NCBI GenBank assembly: GCA_934573855.1
Contig: CAKTMF010000001.1
Span: forward strand, 206,382 to 270,381
DNA from: an uncultured Oscillospiraceae bacterium
Lineage (GTDB): Bacteria; Bacillota; Clostridia; Oscillospirales; Oscillospiraceae
Length of the DNA stretch: 64,000 nt
Direction: 5' to 3'
The notes beneath the pieces are model-generated. The model saw only the letters and a list, made by a program, of their open reading frames with translations, searched no databases and was not told where the DNA came from. The position numbers and the translations under genes were made by a program. Every line of letters starts with the position of its first letter. Position 1 is the first letter of the stretch. This document shows positions 1 to 8,348 of the stretch, piece after piece.

Positions 1-2
1 CC

Positions 3-905
3 TCCGACGGGGAAATAAACGAAATACTCAGGGCCGTGACGGAAAAATACCCTGCGCTTGCGGTGCCGGGGGAGGCCGACGCGCTCTTCTGCGGCTGCCC
101 CGCGGAGGCGGAGCGTATCACCGGCGCAAATTCTATTCGCTCCGGCGGCGCGTTCCCGAGTCTCGTATACGAGAATGCGACGGCGGACGAGCTTGTGAAG
201 CTTTTGGGCGTAAAGCCCTTCTGCGAGGAGCTTCGCGGCGGCGAGGCGGAGGTCACTGCCGTCAAATACGACACCGGCGCATTCGCCTGCGCTCTCCGGT
301 CCGGCTGGCTATACTATATCCCCAAGAGGACGCTCCTCCCGCTGCTGCACTCCGTTGACGGCGCGGGGGAGGCATGGGCATACGAAAGCCTCTGCGGCGA
401 GCAGGTGTCCATAGCACTCGGCAGCGAGACGGAGTACCCGCGCCTCCGCTACGACTACGTCCTCTACGAGACGGAAACGGCCTATGTTTTCATGGAGCTC
501 GAGGGCGGCTCCGGGGCGGCGGAGATAGAAAAGACCGTTGATTCCGTCGACTTCACGGTGTTCGGGAGCGTTGAGCCGTGGAGCGCCGCCGAGCGTATCA
601 CGCCCCGTTACAGATACTACGCGCCGCTGACGATAATGAAGGAGACATGGTACAGCGCGGAGCAGTTCATGATCGCGCAGAGCGGGAGAGAATACCGCTT
701 CTTCACCTACGCGGCGCTCAGCGGGCAGGATGCCGGCGGGATAGTCTGGACCGTCGCCGGCAGCGATAACGTGACGCTCACCGATAACGGCGACGGGACG
801 TGTACGCTCGTCTACGGCGGCACGGGGCCGGAGGCGGTGCGGCTTACCGCCGTTCGCGGCGGCGAGAGCTTCTCGGTCGTGGTCGAGTGCCGGAACGCGG
901 CGTAA
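3..905 (+). CDS. Hypothetical protein, 3' part (5' end outside window)
   Basis: The reading frame is open from the left edge of the window, so the true start lies upstream; a GTG at 36 is only an internal candidate. About 300 residues are visible. I recognise no enzyme motif. The last ~60 residues, with the stretch NVTLTDNGDGTCTLVY, resemble a small bacterial Ig-like beta-sandwich, which suggests an extracytoplasmic or surface protein (inference). A GC-rich hairpin follows directly and the next gene has its own promoter, so this gene appears to end a transcription unit. Function unknown. Confidence 0.6.
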   Translation, partial: SDGEINEILRAVTEKYPALAVPGEADALFCGCPAEAERITGANSIRSGGAFPSLVYENATADELVKLLGVKPFCEELRGGEAEVTAVKYDTGAFACALRSGWLYYIPKRTLLPLLHSVDGAGEAWAYESLCGEQVSIALGSETEYPRLRYDYVLYETETAYVFMELEGGSGAAEIEKTVDSVDFTVFGSVEPWSAAERITPRYRYYAPLTIMKETWYSAEQFMIAQSGREYRFFTYAALSGQDAGGIVWTVAGSDNVTLTDNGDGTCTLVYGGTGPEAVRLTAVRGGESFSVVVECRNAA

Positions 906-924
906 AACCTCATAAAGCGCATTT

Positions 925-955
925 ACGCGCCGTACTCTCCGTGAGTACGGCGCGT
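925..955 (+). terminator. Terminator-like hairpin
   Basis: A 13-bp perfect stem (ACGCGCCGTACTC / GAGTACGGCGCGT) with a 5-nt loop lies 20 nt after the stop of the preceding gene. It lacks a good U-tract, so termination may be weak. Confidence 0.5.
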
Positions 956-981
956 GTCGTCATAAAAACGTGCCTTATCAC

Positions 982-1010
982 TTGTAAGAAACGGAAAAAG
1001 GTGTTATAAT
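982..1010 (+). promoter_or_regulatory. Sigma-A promoter of the CobW-like gene pair
   Basis: TTGTAA (982-987), 17-nt spacer, TATAAT (1005-1010), about 40 nt upstream of the translation start. I see no obvious Zur or other metal-regulator box around it. Confidence 0.7.
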
Positions 1011-1051
1011 ACTCTTTCAGAAATAATTATTTATACATGGAGGCTTTGACC

Positions 1052-2227
1052 ATGACAAAGATAGACATTTTTTCCGGATTTCTCGGCGCTGGCAAAACTA
1101 CCCTCATCCGCAAGCTGATAGCCGAGGCATACAAGGGCGAAAAGCTCGTTCTCATCGAGAATGAGTTCGGCGAGATCGCCATTGACGGCGGCTTCCTCCG
1201 GGACGCGGGCGTTGAGATAACCGAGATGAACTCCGGCTGTATCTGCTGCACGCTGGTCGGCGACTTCACCAAAGCCCTCAAGAAGGTCATGGACGAGTAC
1301 GCGCCCGACCGTATCATCATCGAACCCTCCGGCGTCGGCAAGCTCTCCGACGTCGCCGCCGCCGTCTCCCGCGTCGAGGGCGCGGTCATCGGCGCGAAGA
1401 TCACCGTCGTCGACGCCGGCAAGTGCCGCATGTACATGCGCAACTTCGGCGAGTTCTTCAACGACCAGGTCGAGAACGCCGACCTCATCGTCCTCAGCCG
1501 CACCGACACCGCGTCCGAGGAGAAGATAATGACAGCCGTTGAGCTGCTCAAGGGCCTCAACGACCATGCCGGACTCATCACCACCCCGTGGGCGCAGCTC
1601 GACGGAGCGCAGATCCGCGCCGCCATGGACGAGAACGGCCTGAAGGCGGAGCTTGAGCATATGGAGCATGAACATCACCACCATCACCACGACGATGACG
1701 ATGACGAGTGCTGCTGCGGCCACCATCACCATGATGAGGATGAGGACGGCCACGAGTGCTGCCGCGACCATGACCATGAACATCACCATCACGACGATGA
1801 TGAGGACGAGTGCTGCCATGACCACGAGCATGAGCATCATCATGACGATGACGAGCATGACCACCACCATCACGAGCATGACGAGAACTGCACCTGCGGC
1901 TGCCACGACCACGATCATGACCATGAGCATCATCACCATCACCACGCCGACGAGCTGTTCGCCAGCTGGGGCATGGAGACTCCCCGCAAGTTCGGCGAGG
2001 GCGAGCTGAGAGCCATTCTTGACAAGCTCCAGGACGAGGCAAAGTACGGCGTCATCCTCCGCGCGAAGGGCATTGTCGATTCCTCCGACGGAGAGTGGAT
2101 ATACTTCGACTACGTTCCCGGCGAGATCGACATTCGCCGCGGGGCCGCGGCCGTGACCGGACGCCTCTGCGTCATCGGTTCCAAGATAAACGAGCAGGCA
2201 TTGAAGGAGCTGTTTAACATTGAGTGA
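1052..2227 (+). CDS. CobW/COG0523-family metal GTPase with His/Asp-rich linker
   Basis: G3E-family GTPase of the CobW group, proteins that deliver Zn, Co or similar metals using GTP. The Walker A GFLGAGKTT is at residues 9-17 and the family's metal-binding GCICC motif at 62-66. A linker of roughly 100 residues (about 202-299) is almost entirely His, Asp, Glu and Cys, in repeated blocks such as HHHHHHDDDDDE; a CobW_C domain follows. I chose the ATG at 1052 because GGAGG sits 8 nt upstream; an in-frame ATG at 1037 overlaps that ribosome site. The gene overlaps the next GTPase by 8 nt. Zinc or another divalent metal is the likely cargo; which one cannot be told from sequence. Confidence 0.9.
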   Translation: MTKIDIFSGFLGAGKTTLIRKLIAEAYKGEKLVLIENEFGEIAIDGGFLRDAGVEITEMNSGCICCTLVGDFTKALKKVMDEYAPDRIIIEPSGVGKLSDVAAAVSRVEGAVIGAKITVVDAGKCRMYMRNFGEFFNDQVENADLIVLSRTDTASEEKIMTAVELLKGLNDHAGLITTPWAQLDGAQIRAAMDENGLKAELEHMEHEHHHHHHDDDDDECCCGHHHHDEDEDGHECCRDHDHEHHHHDDDEDECCHDHEHEHHHDDDEHDHHHHEHDENCTCGCHDHDHDHEHHHHHHADELFASWGMETPRKFGEGELRAILDKLQDEAKYGVILRAKGIVDSSDGEWIYFDYVPGEIDIRRGAAAVTGRLCVIGSKINEQALKELFNIE

Positions 2228-3173
2228 AGCAAAAGACATTCCGGTATATCTCTTTACCGGCTTTCTTGAGTCAGGCAAGACCAAGTTCATACAGGAAACG
2301 CTGGAGGACAAGCGCTTCTGCAACGGCGAGCGCACGCTCCTGCTGGTCTGCGAGGAGGGCGAGGAGGAATACGCCCCCGACCAGTTCGCGGACGACAGCG
2401 TTTTTATCCGCGTCATAGAGGATCAGAGCGAGCTGACGGCAGAAAATCTGGCGGGGTTCGTCCGCGAGACGCGCGCGCAGCGCGTGGTGATCGAGTATAA
2501 CGGCATGTGGCTGCTCGACGCGCTCTACGGCGCCATGCCCCAGGGCTGGATGGTGTATCAGGAGTTCCTGTTCGTCGACGCGGCTACCTTCCTCACCTAC
2601 AACGCCAACATGCGTCAGCTCGTCTTCGATAAGCTCAAGAGCTGTGAGCTGGTGGTATTCAACCGCTTCAAGCCCGACATGGACAAGATGGAGTTCCACA
2701 AGATCGTCCGCGGCGCCTCCCGCCGCAGCGACATCGCCTACGAGTACGTGGGCGGCAAGGTGGAGTATGACGATATCGAGGACCCACTGCCCTTTGACCT
2801 CGACGCGCCCATAGTGGAGATCGCCGACGAGGACTATGCACTCTGGTACCGCGACATGTCCGAGGAGCCGAAGAAGTACGAGGGCAAGACCGTCCGCTTC
2901 AAGTGCCGCGCGCTCGTGCGCAAAAAGCTCCCCTCCGGCTGCTTCGTGGTCGGACGTCATGTCATGACCTGCTGCGTGGAGGATATCCAGTTCGCGGCGC
3001 TCGTGTGCCAGTGGGACAAGGCCGACACCGTGCAGGACGACACATGGATGATCCTCACCGCGAAGATAAACTTCAAGTTCCACCGCGCCTATTCCAAGAA
3101 GGGTCCCGTTCTCATCTATATAAGCTCCGAGCCGTGTCCCGCGCCGGAGCAGGCGGTGGCGACCTTCTATTGA
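2220..3173 (+). CDS. CobW-like GTPase fused to a YcgQ/DUF1980-like C-terminal domain
   Basis: Starts at a TTG inside the end of the first GTPase gene, so the two are translationally coupled. The N-terminus has a CobW-type Walker A, GFLESGKT (residues 14-21), but the CxCC metal motif of the family is not visible. From about residue 215 the sequence changes to a beta-rich domain (EGKTVRFKC, then VMTCC near 247-251, then TWMILTAKI) that resembles the C-terminal part of TIGR03943/DUF1980 (YcgQ) proteins, which pair with a predicted permease (YcgR) in Firmicutes metal-homeostasis loci. I infer a membrane-partner or metal-sensing role; no permease gene is next to it. Confidence 0.75.
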   Translation: MSEAKDIPVYLFTGFLESGKTKFIQETLEDKRFCNGERTLLLVCEEGEEEYAPDQFADDSVFIRVIEDQSELTAENLAGFVRETRAQRVVIEYNGMWLLDALYGAMPQGWMVYQEFLFVDAATFLTYNANMRQLVFDKLKSCELVVFNRFKPDMDKMEFHKIVRGASRRSDIAYEYVGGKVEYDDIEDPLPFDLDAPIVEIADEDYALWYRDMSEEPKKYEGKTVRFKCRALVRKKLPSGCFVVGRHVMTCCVEDIQFAALVCQWDKADTVQDDTWMILTAKINFKFHRAYSKKGPVLIYISSEPCPAPEQAVATFY

Positions 3174-3218
3174 GGCGGCGCGCCTTACCCAAAATCAAAA
3201 TCCCACTGGAGTGAGATC

Positions 3219-4337
3219 ATGGAAAAAACCTTTACGCGAGAAGATACCAAGGCCATGAAGGGCATTGCGGTCATCATGCTGCTCGTCGGACACCTGTGGC
3301 CATTTATGGACCGTCACCCGGCGGGCTTTGAATGGACCGCGCCGTTCGGCCTGTATGACCCGCGCTGGATAGAGATAATCGGCTGGGCGGCGCATATCAC
3401 ACTGTACGTTTTCCTCTTCCTGGGCGGCTACGGGCTGTATCACCAGATAAAGAGGGGGACGAAGCTGCACGAGGTGCTGCTGGGCCTGTACCGTAATTTC
3501 TGGAAGGTATTCGTTATCATGATACCGATAGCGTTCATCTTCTTCTCGAACCAGCCGTCCGACTTTCTGTCGGACACGTCGCTGTGCAGCCGCTATGCGG
3601 ACTTTTCGCTCCGTGACCTCGCGATGAACTTCCTCGGGCTTGAGTTCACCTATAACAGCGAGTGGTGGTTCATCACGGCATATGCCGCCGCGATAGTGAC
3701 CAGCTATCTCCTCATCCTCGCCCTCGGCAGGAGCAGGAGCTTTTGGGTCGACGCGGCCGCCGTCACGGTGCTCGGCGTGCTGATCATTGTGATAAACTCG
3801 CTGAAAAGCTCCGGACACGCGCTCTCCGCACTGGGAGATAATTTTATTTTTTACTACCTCTTCAACAGCAGCGCCGTACCCTTTTACATGGGTATAGTTT
3901 TCGCGAAGCATAACGGCCTCGCGCGCCTGCGCGCGCTGCTCGAGAGGTATACGAAGCCGGGGCGCGCCCTCATCGCCCTCATCGGACTCTTCCTCGTCTT
4001 CGTCATCCGCCAGACGGAAGCGGTGACATACGACATGGACGTGCTGATAGTGCCGTTTTTCGTCGTGCTGTGCATGACGCTCGTCGACCTGCTGCCGGCG
4101 GTGAAGAAGGCGCTTGCGTATCTCGGCAGGCACTGCAACAACATCTGGCTCGTCCACTCCTTCTACTGCTACTATTTTTACGCGGCGACGCGGCTCGTCT
4201 ACTGCACTACCGACGCCGTTCTCTCGCTGCTCATCCTGCTGGGGCTGAGCCTCGGAAGCTCCATCGCCATAGACGGATTTTACTCCGCACTCAGGAAGCT
4301 GTCCTCGCGTCTTAAAAAGACCACGGTAAAAGCATAA
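3219..4337 (+). CDS. Membrane acyltransferase (acyltransferase 3 family)
   Basis: A 372-residue integral membrane protein with about ten hydrophobic segments. The N-terminal KAMKGIAVIMLLVGHL, with its membrane-embedded His, is the usual opening of the acyltransferase-3 (OafA/NodX-like) family, which O-acetylates surface polysaccharides or other envelope molecules. The substrate is unknown. It follows the GTPase pair by 45 nt with a ribosome site TGGAGTG and may be read through from the same promoter. A hairpin closes the unit just downstream. Confidence 0.75.
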   Translation: MEKTFTREDTKAMKGIAVIMLLVGHLWPFMDRHPAGFEWTAPFGLYDPRWIEIIGWAAHITLYVFLFLGGYGLYHQIKRGTKLHEVLLGLYRNFWKVFVIMIPIAFIFFSNQPSDFLSDTSLCSRYADFSLRDLAMNFLGLEFTYNSEWWFITAYAAAIVTSYLLILALGRSRSFWVDAAAVTVLGVLIIVINSLKSSGHALSALGDNFIFYYLFNSSAVPFYMGIVFAKHNGLARLRALLERYTKPGRALIALIGLFLVFVIRQTEAVTYDMDVLIVPFFVVLCMTLVDLLPAVKKALAYLGRHCNNIWLVHSFYCYYFYAATRLVYCTTDAVLSLLILLGLSLGSSIAIDGFYSALRKLSSRLKKTTVKA

Positions 4338-4347
4338 GCGAAAACAT

Positions 4348-4370
4348 ACGGGCGGCCGATGACCGCCCGT
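4348..4370 (+). terminator. Intrinsic terminator-like hairpin
   Basis: ACGGGCGG / CCGCCCGT stem with a 7-nt loop, 10 nt after the acyltransferase stop; followed by AATTACT rather than a strong U-run. Confidence 0.55.
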
Positions 4371-4397
4371 AATTACTAAAAAGAGAGATACATAAGA

Positions 4398-5048
4398 ATG
4401 AAATACAAATGCCTTGTATTTGACCACGACGACACGGTCGTGAACAGCACCGCGACCATACATCAGCCTGCCTTCGAGGCGTTTCTTGCCATGAAAAGGC
4501 CGGGCATGCACTGCCCGCTGGACGAGTATTTCAAGAAAAACTTCCACCCCGGCTTTCTTGAAATGTGCCGCGAGGACTTCGGCATGAGCGAGGAGGAGCT
4601 GGCCGAGGAGGTCGAGTTCTGGCAGAGCTATGTCAAAAACCACATCCCGAAGGCCTATCCCGGCATAAAAGAGATAATGGAGCGCCATAAGGCAGAGGGC
4701 GGGATCATCTGCGTGGTGTCGCACTCGTTCGAGTATAATATCGTCCGCGACTACGCGGCAAACTCGCTGCCCGAGATCGACGCTGTGTTCGGCTGGGGCG
4801 AGCCTCCCGAGCGGCGCAAGCCCAACGCCTACCCGCTCGAGGAGATCATGCGCCGGTTCGCGCTCGCGCCGTCTGAGCTTCTCATGATCGACGACCTGAA
4901 GCCCGGCTACGACATGGCTTCGCGCTGCGGTGTGGACTTTGCCGCCGTCGGCTGGTCGAACGACATTCCCGAGATCGAGAGCTTCATGCGCGAAAACTGC
5001 CGCCATTATTTCAAGAGAGTTGATGAGTTAGACAGTTTCCTGCGCTGA
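4398..5048 (+). CDS. HAD-superfamily hydrolase (phosphatase-like)
   Basis: A 216-residue protein with all four HAD motifs: the nucleophile motif DHDDT at residues 9-13, a Ser in VVSHS, Lys in RRKPNAY and the acidic pair in MIDDLKPG near 164. The helical cap after motif I places it with phosphoglycolate phosphatase/beta-phosphoglucomutase-like enzymes. These are cytoplasmic Mg-dependent phosphatases or phosphomutases; the substrate cannot be predicted. It stands between a hairpin upstream and a new promoter downstream, so it may be its own small unit. Confidence 0.85.
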   Translation: MKYKCLVFDHDDTVVNSTATIHQPAFEAFLAMKRPGMHCPLDEYFKKNFHPGFLEMCREDFGMSEEELAEEVEFWQSYVKNHIPKAYPGIKEIMERHKAEGGIICVVSHSFEYNIVRDYAANSLPEIDAVFGWGEPPERRKPNAYPLEEIMRRFALAPSELLMIDDLKPGYDMASRCGVDFAAVGWSNDIPEIESFMRENCRHYFKRVDELDSFLR

Positions 5049-5093
5049 AATAACGCGGAGACTGTGCAAATAGGGGATAATGGCCGATGTGTC

Positions 5094-5121
5094 TTGACTT
5101 TTTGGGTTATTCTGTTATTAT
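5094..5121 (+). promoter_or_regulatory. Sigma-A promoter of the amino-acid permease gene
   Basis: TTGACT (5094-5099), 16-nt spacer, TATTAT (5116-5121). The surrounding DNA is markedly AT-rich compared with the coding regions. Confidence 0.6.
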
Positions 5122-5168
5122 TTTGCTATTAGCTCATTAGCGCAATAAATTAAATTAGGGGAAAGAGT

Positions 5169-6614
5169 ATGGAAAACAAAATGGAAAAGAGATACGGTCT
5201 GCCGACCGCTATCTCAATGGTGATCGGCATCGTTATCGGCTCCGGCGTTTTCATCAAGGGCGGCAAGGTACTCGCGCTGACTCAGGGAAACATGCTCCAG
5301 GGCGTTCTGGTGGTGGCTCTCGTCGGCATGATATGCATTATCTGCTCGCTGGTCTTTGCCGAGCTCGGCTCCAAGTACGAGAAGGTCAACGGCGTCGTCG
5401 ACTACGCCGAGGTCGCTCTCGGACCGAACTATGCCTACTATGTCGGCTGGTTCATGACCACGATATATTACCCGTGCCTCGCGGCAATGCTCGCGTTCTT
5501 CTCCGCCGTATTCTTCGGCGAGCTGGTCGGGATTCCCGGTCTTGACTTCTTCGTGACCGGCACCGTCAGCTCCGAGGTCGTCGGCCTCGGAGCAGGCTTC
5601 CTCATGATCGGCTACGGTATCAATACCCTCAGCCCCAAGCTCGCCGGCAAGCTCCAGGTCTCCATGACCGTCATCAAGCTCGTTCCCCTTATCCTCATGG
5701 CGGTGGTCGGCATCATCGTCGGCCTCTCCAACGGCACCACGGCCACGGTCCTTGACTATGTCAACACTCCCGAGTACGCCCAGGCCATAAAGGACGCCGG
5801 CTATACCAGCTCCTTCCAGGGCGTTTTCGCGGGCGTTTCCGCCTTTGCCTTCGCCTATGAGGGCTGGATAATCGCGACCTCCATAAATGCCGAGCTCAAG
5901 GACGCCAAGCGCAACCTCCCCATAGCCCTTATCTTCGGCTCTCTCTTCTGCACGGTCCTCTACTGCCTGTACATATTTGCAATGAGCTCCGTGGGCGACG
6001 TCGGCGTCATCATCGGCACATGGCCGCTGGGCGAGGCGCTCCCCCGCATAGCGTTCTCCAACATCTTCGGAAACGTCATCGGCACCGTCGTCTATGCGTT
6101 CATCGCCGTAGGCTGCCTCGGTGTCATGAACGGACTTATCATGGGTTCCTGCCGCGGCATGTACTCGATCTCCGCCCGCAAGATGGGGCCGAGACCCGAG
6201 TTTTACGGCGATATCGACTCGCAGAACAAGTTTACCATCAAATCCGCCGTTATCGGCATGATGCTCGGCGGCTTCTGGTACGCGTGGACGACCGTCATCT
6301 GGATGTACGGCCCGGACTTCTTCGGCGGCCTGCACAGCTGCGCATGGCTCGCGTGGGAGCCTGACGAGATATCCATCATCAACCTCTACGCCATGTACAT
6401 ACCCATGTTCATCGCGCTGATGGTGAGGTGCCGGGAGTTAAGTTTTGTCAAGCGCTTCATCCTGCCTGCGCTGGGCGTGATCTGCTGCCTGTTCATGTGC
6501 TACTGCTGCTGGGTCGGCAAGGGCTATCAGCAGGTGCTGGGCTATCTCGTGTTTCTGGCGATAGACTTCTTCATCGCCTTCCTCCTTAAGGGAAAGGCCG
6601 AGACGCTCGAATAA
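5169..6614 (+). CDS. APC-family amino-acid permease
   Basis: A 481-residue protein with about twelve hydrophobic segments. The N-terminal GIVIGSGVF is the characteristic unwound first helix of APC-superfamily transporters, followed by the helix-3/5 signatures of the LAT/YfnA-like branch. It likely imports or exchanges an amino acid across the cytoplasmic membrane. The gene is monocistronic: its own promoter lies upstream and a strong terminator follows 15 nt after the stop. Substrate not determinable from the sequence. Confidence 0.88.
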   Translation: MENKMEKRYGLPTAISMVIGIVIGSGVFIKGGKVLALTQGNMLQGVLVVALVGMICIICSLVFAELGSKYEKVNGVVDYAEVALGPNYAYYVGWFMTTIYYPCLAAMLAFFSAVFFGELVGIPGLDFFVTGTVSSEVVGLGAGFLMIGYGINTLSPKLAGKLQVSMTVIKLVPLILMAVVGIIVGLSNGTTATVLDYVNTPEYAQAIKDAGYTSSFQGVFAGVSAFAFAYEGWIIATSINAELKDAKRNLPIALIFGSLFCTVLYCLYIFAMSSVGDVGVIIGTWPLGEALPRIAFSNIFGNVIGTVVYAFIAVGCLGVMNGLIMGSCRGMYSISARKMGPRPEFYGDIDSQNKFTIKSAVIGMMLGGFWYAWTTVIWMYGPDFFGGLHSCAWLAWEPDEISIINLYAMYIPMFIALMVRCRELSFVKRFILPALGVICCLFMCYCCWVGKGYQQVLGYLVFLAIDFFIAFLLKGKAETLE

Positions 6615-6629
6615 ACGGATAAAACGATA

Positions 6630-6666
6630 AAAGCAGCCGCCGGAGCCAATGCTCCGACGGCTGCTT
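6630..6666 (+). terminator. Intrinsic terminator between convergent genes
   Basis: AAAGCAGCCG.CGGAGC / GCTCCG.CGGCTGCTTT stem with a CAAT loop. The A/T-flanked stem can serve both the permease (+) and the NimA-like gene (-). Confidence 0.8.
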
Positions 6667-6718
6667 TGCGTCAGTAAAAAATTCGTGGCACGGGATACGG
6701 GCGAGGGGAGGGATACGC

Positions 6719-7195
6719 TTATCGCTCCTGGACCTCCTTGCCGCTGTAATGCTCGATGGTGATCTCGTACATCTGCACGGCCTTTCCGCCCTCGGCGAAC
6801 TCAATATCGACAAGGCTCTCATCCGGGTAATACTTCATAGCAAAGCGCTTTACCAGCGCGAGCGACTCCTCGCCGCTCTCCAGCAGGCGGCAGCGGCCGA
6901 ACACGACCACGCTCTGCATATAAGGCGCCCACGGCTCATCCCTGACCGTCTCGTTGCCGTAGACGGTGAAGCATACCTTGTCGCAGGCCCTGAGCGAGTC
7001 GACCTTGTGTCCCGCGCGTGAGCCGTGGAAGTATATCTTCTGTGCATCTTCGTCATAAAGGAAATTGATGGGAATGGCGTAGGGGTAGCCGTCGTCCCCG
7101 TTCACGGCAAAAACGCCGCGCCGGGACGTGCGGAGAAGCTCCTTTGCCGCCTTGTCGCTTATCTGGTTTTTCTTTTTCCTTATGGGTCTGAACAT
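6719..7195 (-). CDS. Pyridoxamine 5'-phosphate oxidase-like flavoprotein (NimA-like)
   Basis: A 158-residue split-barrel FMN-binding protein of the PNPOx-like / nitroimidazole-reductase (NimA) group. Diagnostic stretches are RRGVFAVNGDDGYPYAIPINF near the start and the central IYFHGSRAGHKVDSL, in which the His is typical of NimA-like proteins. Members bind FMN and reduce small electrophiles; a resistance function is possible but not shown. I chose the ATG at 7195 because GGAGGT lies 7 nt upstream; an in-frame ATG at 7213 overlaps the upstream gene's stop. It is the second gene of a two-gene unit. Confidence 0.85.
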   Translation of the reverse strand: MFRPIRKKKNQISDKAAKELLRTSRRGVFAVNGDDGYPYAIPINFLYDEDAQKIYFHGSRAGHKVDSLRACDKVCFTVYGNETVRDEPWAPYMQSVVVFGRCRLLESGEESLALVKRFAMKYYPDESLVDIEFAEGGKAVQMYEITIEHYSGKEVQER

Positions 7196-7209
7196 AGCCG
7201 TACCTCCGA

Positions 7210-7440
7210 TCATTTATCTTTTCCGAATAGACCGATCACAATGATGATAATGCCGGCAATGACAAGCGTTACCGCCGCCGCGAACAAGGCCGTCAGCCCC
7301 ATTTCGTATACCGTCGTCAGAAAGCGTCCCGGAGGCGTAGACCAGCCCGATACAAGACCGTTCCCGGCGATAAACACTACGGCCAGCGCCCAAATACTGC
7401 CGACAAGCGAGAGAAAACCTCCCGCCAATACTTGCTTCAT
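7210..7440 (-). CDS. Small membrane protein, two predicted helices
   Basis: 76 residues with two hydrophobic helices (about 5-30 and 47-70) and a short KDK tail. GGGAGG sits 6 nt before the ATG, and a good promoter lies upstream, so expression is well supported. Its stop overlaps an alternative start of the NimA-like gene, which suggests co-transcription. I recognise no family; function unknown. Confidence 0.65.
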   Translation of the reverse strand: MKQVLAGGFLSLVGSIWALAVVFIAGNGLVSGWSTPPGRFLTTVYEMGLTALFAAAVTLVIAGIIIIVIGLFGKDK

Positions 7441-7467
7441 ACCATACCTCCCTGTGAGCTTTTCTTG

Positions 7468-7495
7468 ATTATACCATAAGAGCGCCGGATTTCAA
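7468..7495 (-). promoter_or_regulatory. Sigma-A promoter for the small membrane protein / NimA-like unit
   Basis: Reading the minus strand: TTGAAA (7495-7490), 16-nt spacer, TATAAT (7473-7468), about 28 nt upstream of the ATG. Confidence 0.65.
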
Positions 7496-7503
7496 GCATG
7501 CAA

Positions 7504-7533
7504 AAGAGAGACCCGGTTTTCCGGGTCTCTCTT
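7504..7533 (-). terminator. Terminator of the perR-rubrerythrin-rubredoxin unit
   Basis: AAGAGAGACCCGG / CCGGGTCTCTCTT perfect 13-bp stem with a TTTT loop, 20 nt downstream of the rubredoxin stop. Confidence 0.8.
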
Positions 7534-7553
7534 AAAGGTAAACGAAATAGGCG

Positions 7554-7688
7554 TTACTCCTCGGGGGAGAACTGGTCCTTGCCCACGCCGCAGAGGGGGC
7601 ATTCAAAATCCTCGGGCAGGTCCTCGAACTTTATGCCGCTCTCTTCCTCGTCGTAGACCCAGCCGCAGACGTCGCATACATATTTCAC
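7554..7688 (-). CDS. Rubredoxin
   Basis: A 44-residue rubredoxin. The two CxxC iron knuckles are at C5/C8 (CDVCG) and C30/C33 (CPLCG), with the conserved GWVYD and FEDLPEDF segments. It starts at GTG, with AAAGGAGG just upstream. It carries electrons one at a time in the cytoplasm. The gene begins 23 nt after the reverse-rubrerythrin gene, so it is the likely electron donor for that peroxidase. The protein is slightly shorter than the usual 52-54 residues because the C-terminal tail ends at SPEE. Confidence 0.93.
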   Translation of the reverse strand: MKYVCDVCGWVYDEEESGIKFEDLPEDFECPLCGVGKDQFSPEE

Positions 7689-7711
7689 TGTGCTTTATCC
7701 TCCTTTAGGTA

Positions 7712-8281
7712 TCACTTGCTGAAGTAGCGCTTGAGCAGACCCTCGAAGGCCTTGCCGTGTCTTGCCTCGTCGCGGGCCATTTCATGGACGGTGTCGTGGA
7801 TGGCGTCGAGATTATACTGCTTTGCGAGCTTTGCCAGCTCGAACTTGCCGGCGGTGGCGCCGTTCTCGGCGTCGACGCGCATCTCGAGATTCTTTTTGGT
7901 GCTGTCGGTGACGACCTCGCCCAGCAGCTCCGCGAACTTCGCAGCATGCTCTGCCTCTTCAAGACCGGCCTTCTCCCAGTACATGCCGATCTCAGGATAA
8001 CCCTCGCGGTGGGCGACGCGCGCCATGGCGAGATACATGCCGACCTCGCAGCACTCGCCCTCAAAATTCGCTCTGAGGCCGGAGATGATCTTTTCCTGAA
8101 CGTCGGCGGGGACGTCCGCGCCGAACTGCTTGCCTACGCCGACGACATGCTCGGCGGCCCAGACCTTATCCTCGGCCTGAAGCTTGAACTTGGAGCCGGG
8201 GACCTTGCACTGGGGGCAGAATTCGGGGGGTTCCTCACCCTCGTGAACATAACCGCATACGGGGCATACCCATTTCTTCAT
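7712..8281 (-). CDS. Reverse rubrerythrin (NADH/rubredoxin-dependent peroxidase)
   Basis: 189 residues with the domain order reversed relative to classical rubrerythrin: an N-terminal rubredoxin-like FeS4 domain (C6, C9, C22, C25) and then a ferritin-like four-helix diiron domain with the ExxH ligands in EEAEHAAKF and DEARHGKAF. This is the arrangement of clostridial reverse rubrerythrins, which reduce H2O2 and help anaerobes survive oxygen exposure. GGAGG lies 8 nt before the ATG. It sits between perR and rubredoxin in one operon. Confidence 0.92.
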   Translation of the reverse strand: MKKWVCPVCGYVHEGEEPPEFCPQCKVPGSKFKLQAEDKVWAAEHVVGVGKQFGADVPADVQEKIISGLRANFEGECCEVGMYLAMARVAHREGYPEIGMYWEKAGLEEAEHAAKFAELLGEVVTDSTKKNLEMRVDAENGATAGKFELAKLAKQYNLDAIHDTVHEMARDEARHGKAFEGLLKRYFSK

Positions 8282-8348
8282 AATAATTTCCTCCTATGTA
8301 ATTTCTTTCATCAATTATATATTTTCGCCGGTAATACCGGAGAAACGC

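Noticed and set aside
1656..1950. Repetitive DNA in the first CobW gene as a repeat array
   Set aside because: It is a coding expansion of His/Asp codons in frame with the GTPase.
1653..2009. 118-codon Thr/Met-rich ORF in the His-rich region
   Set aside because: Frame-shifted reading of the His/Asp repeats.
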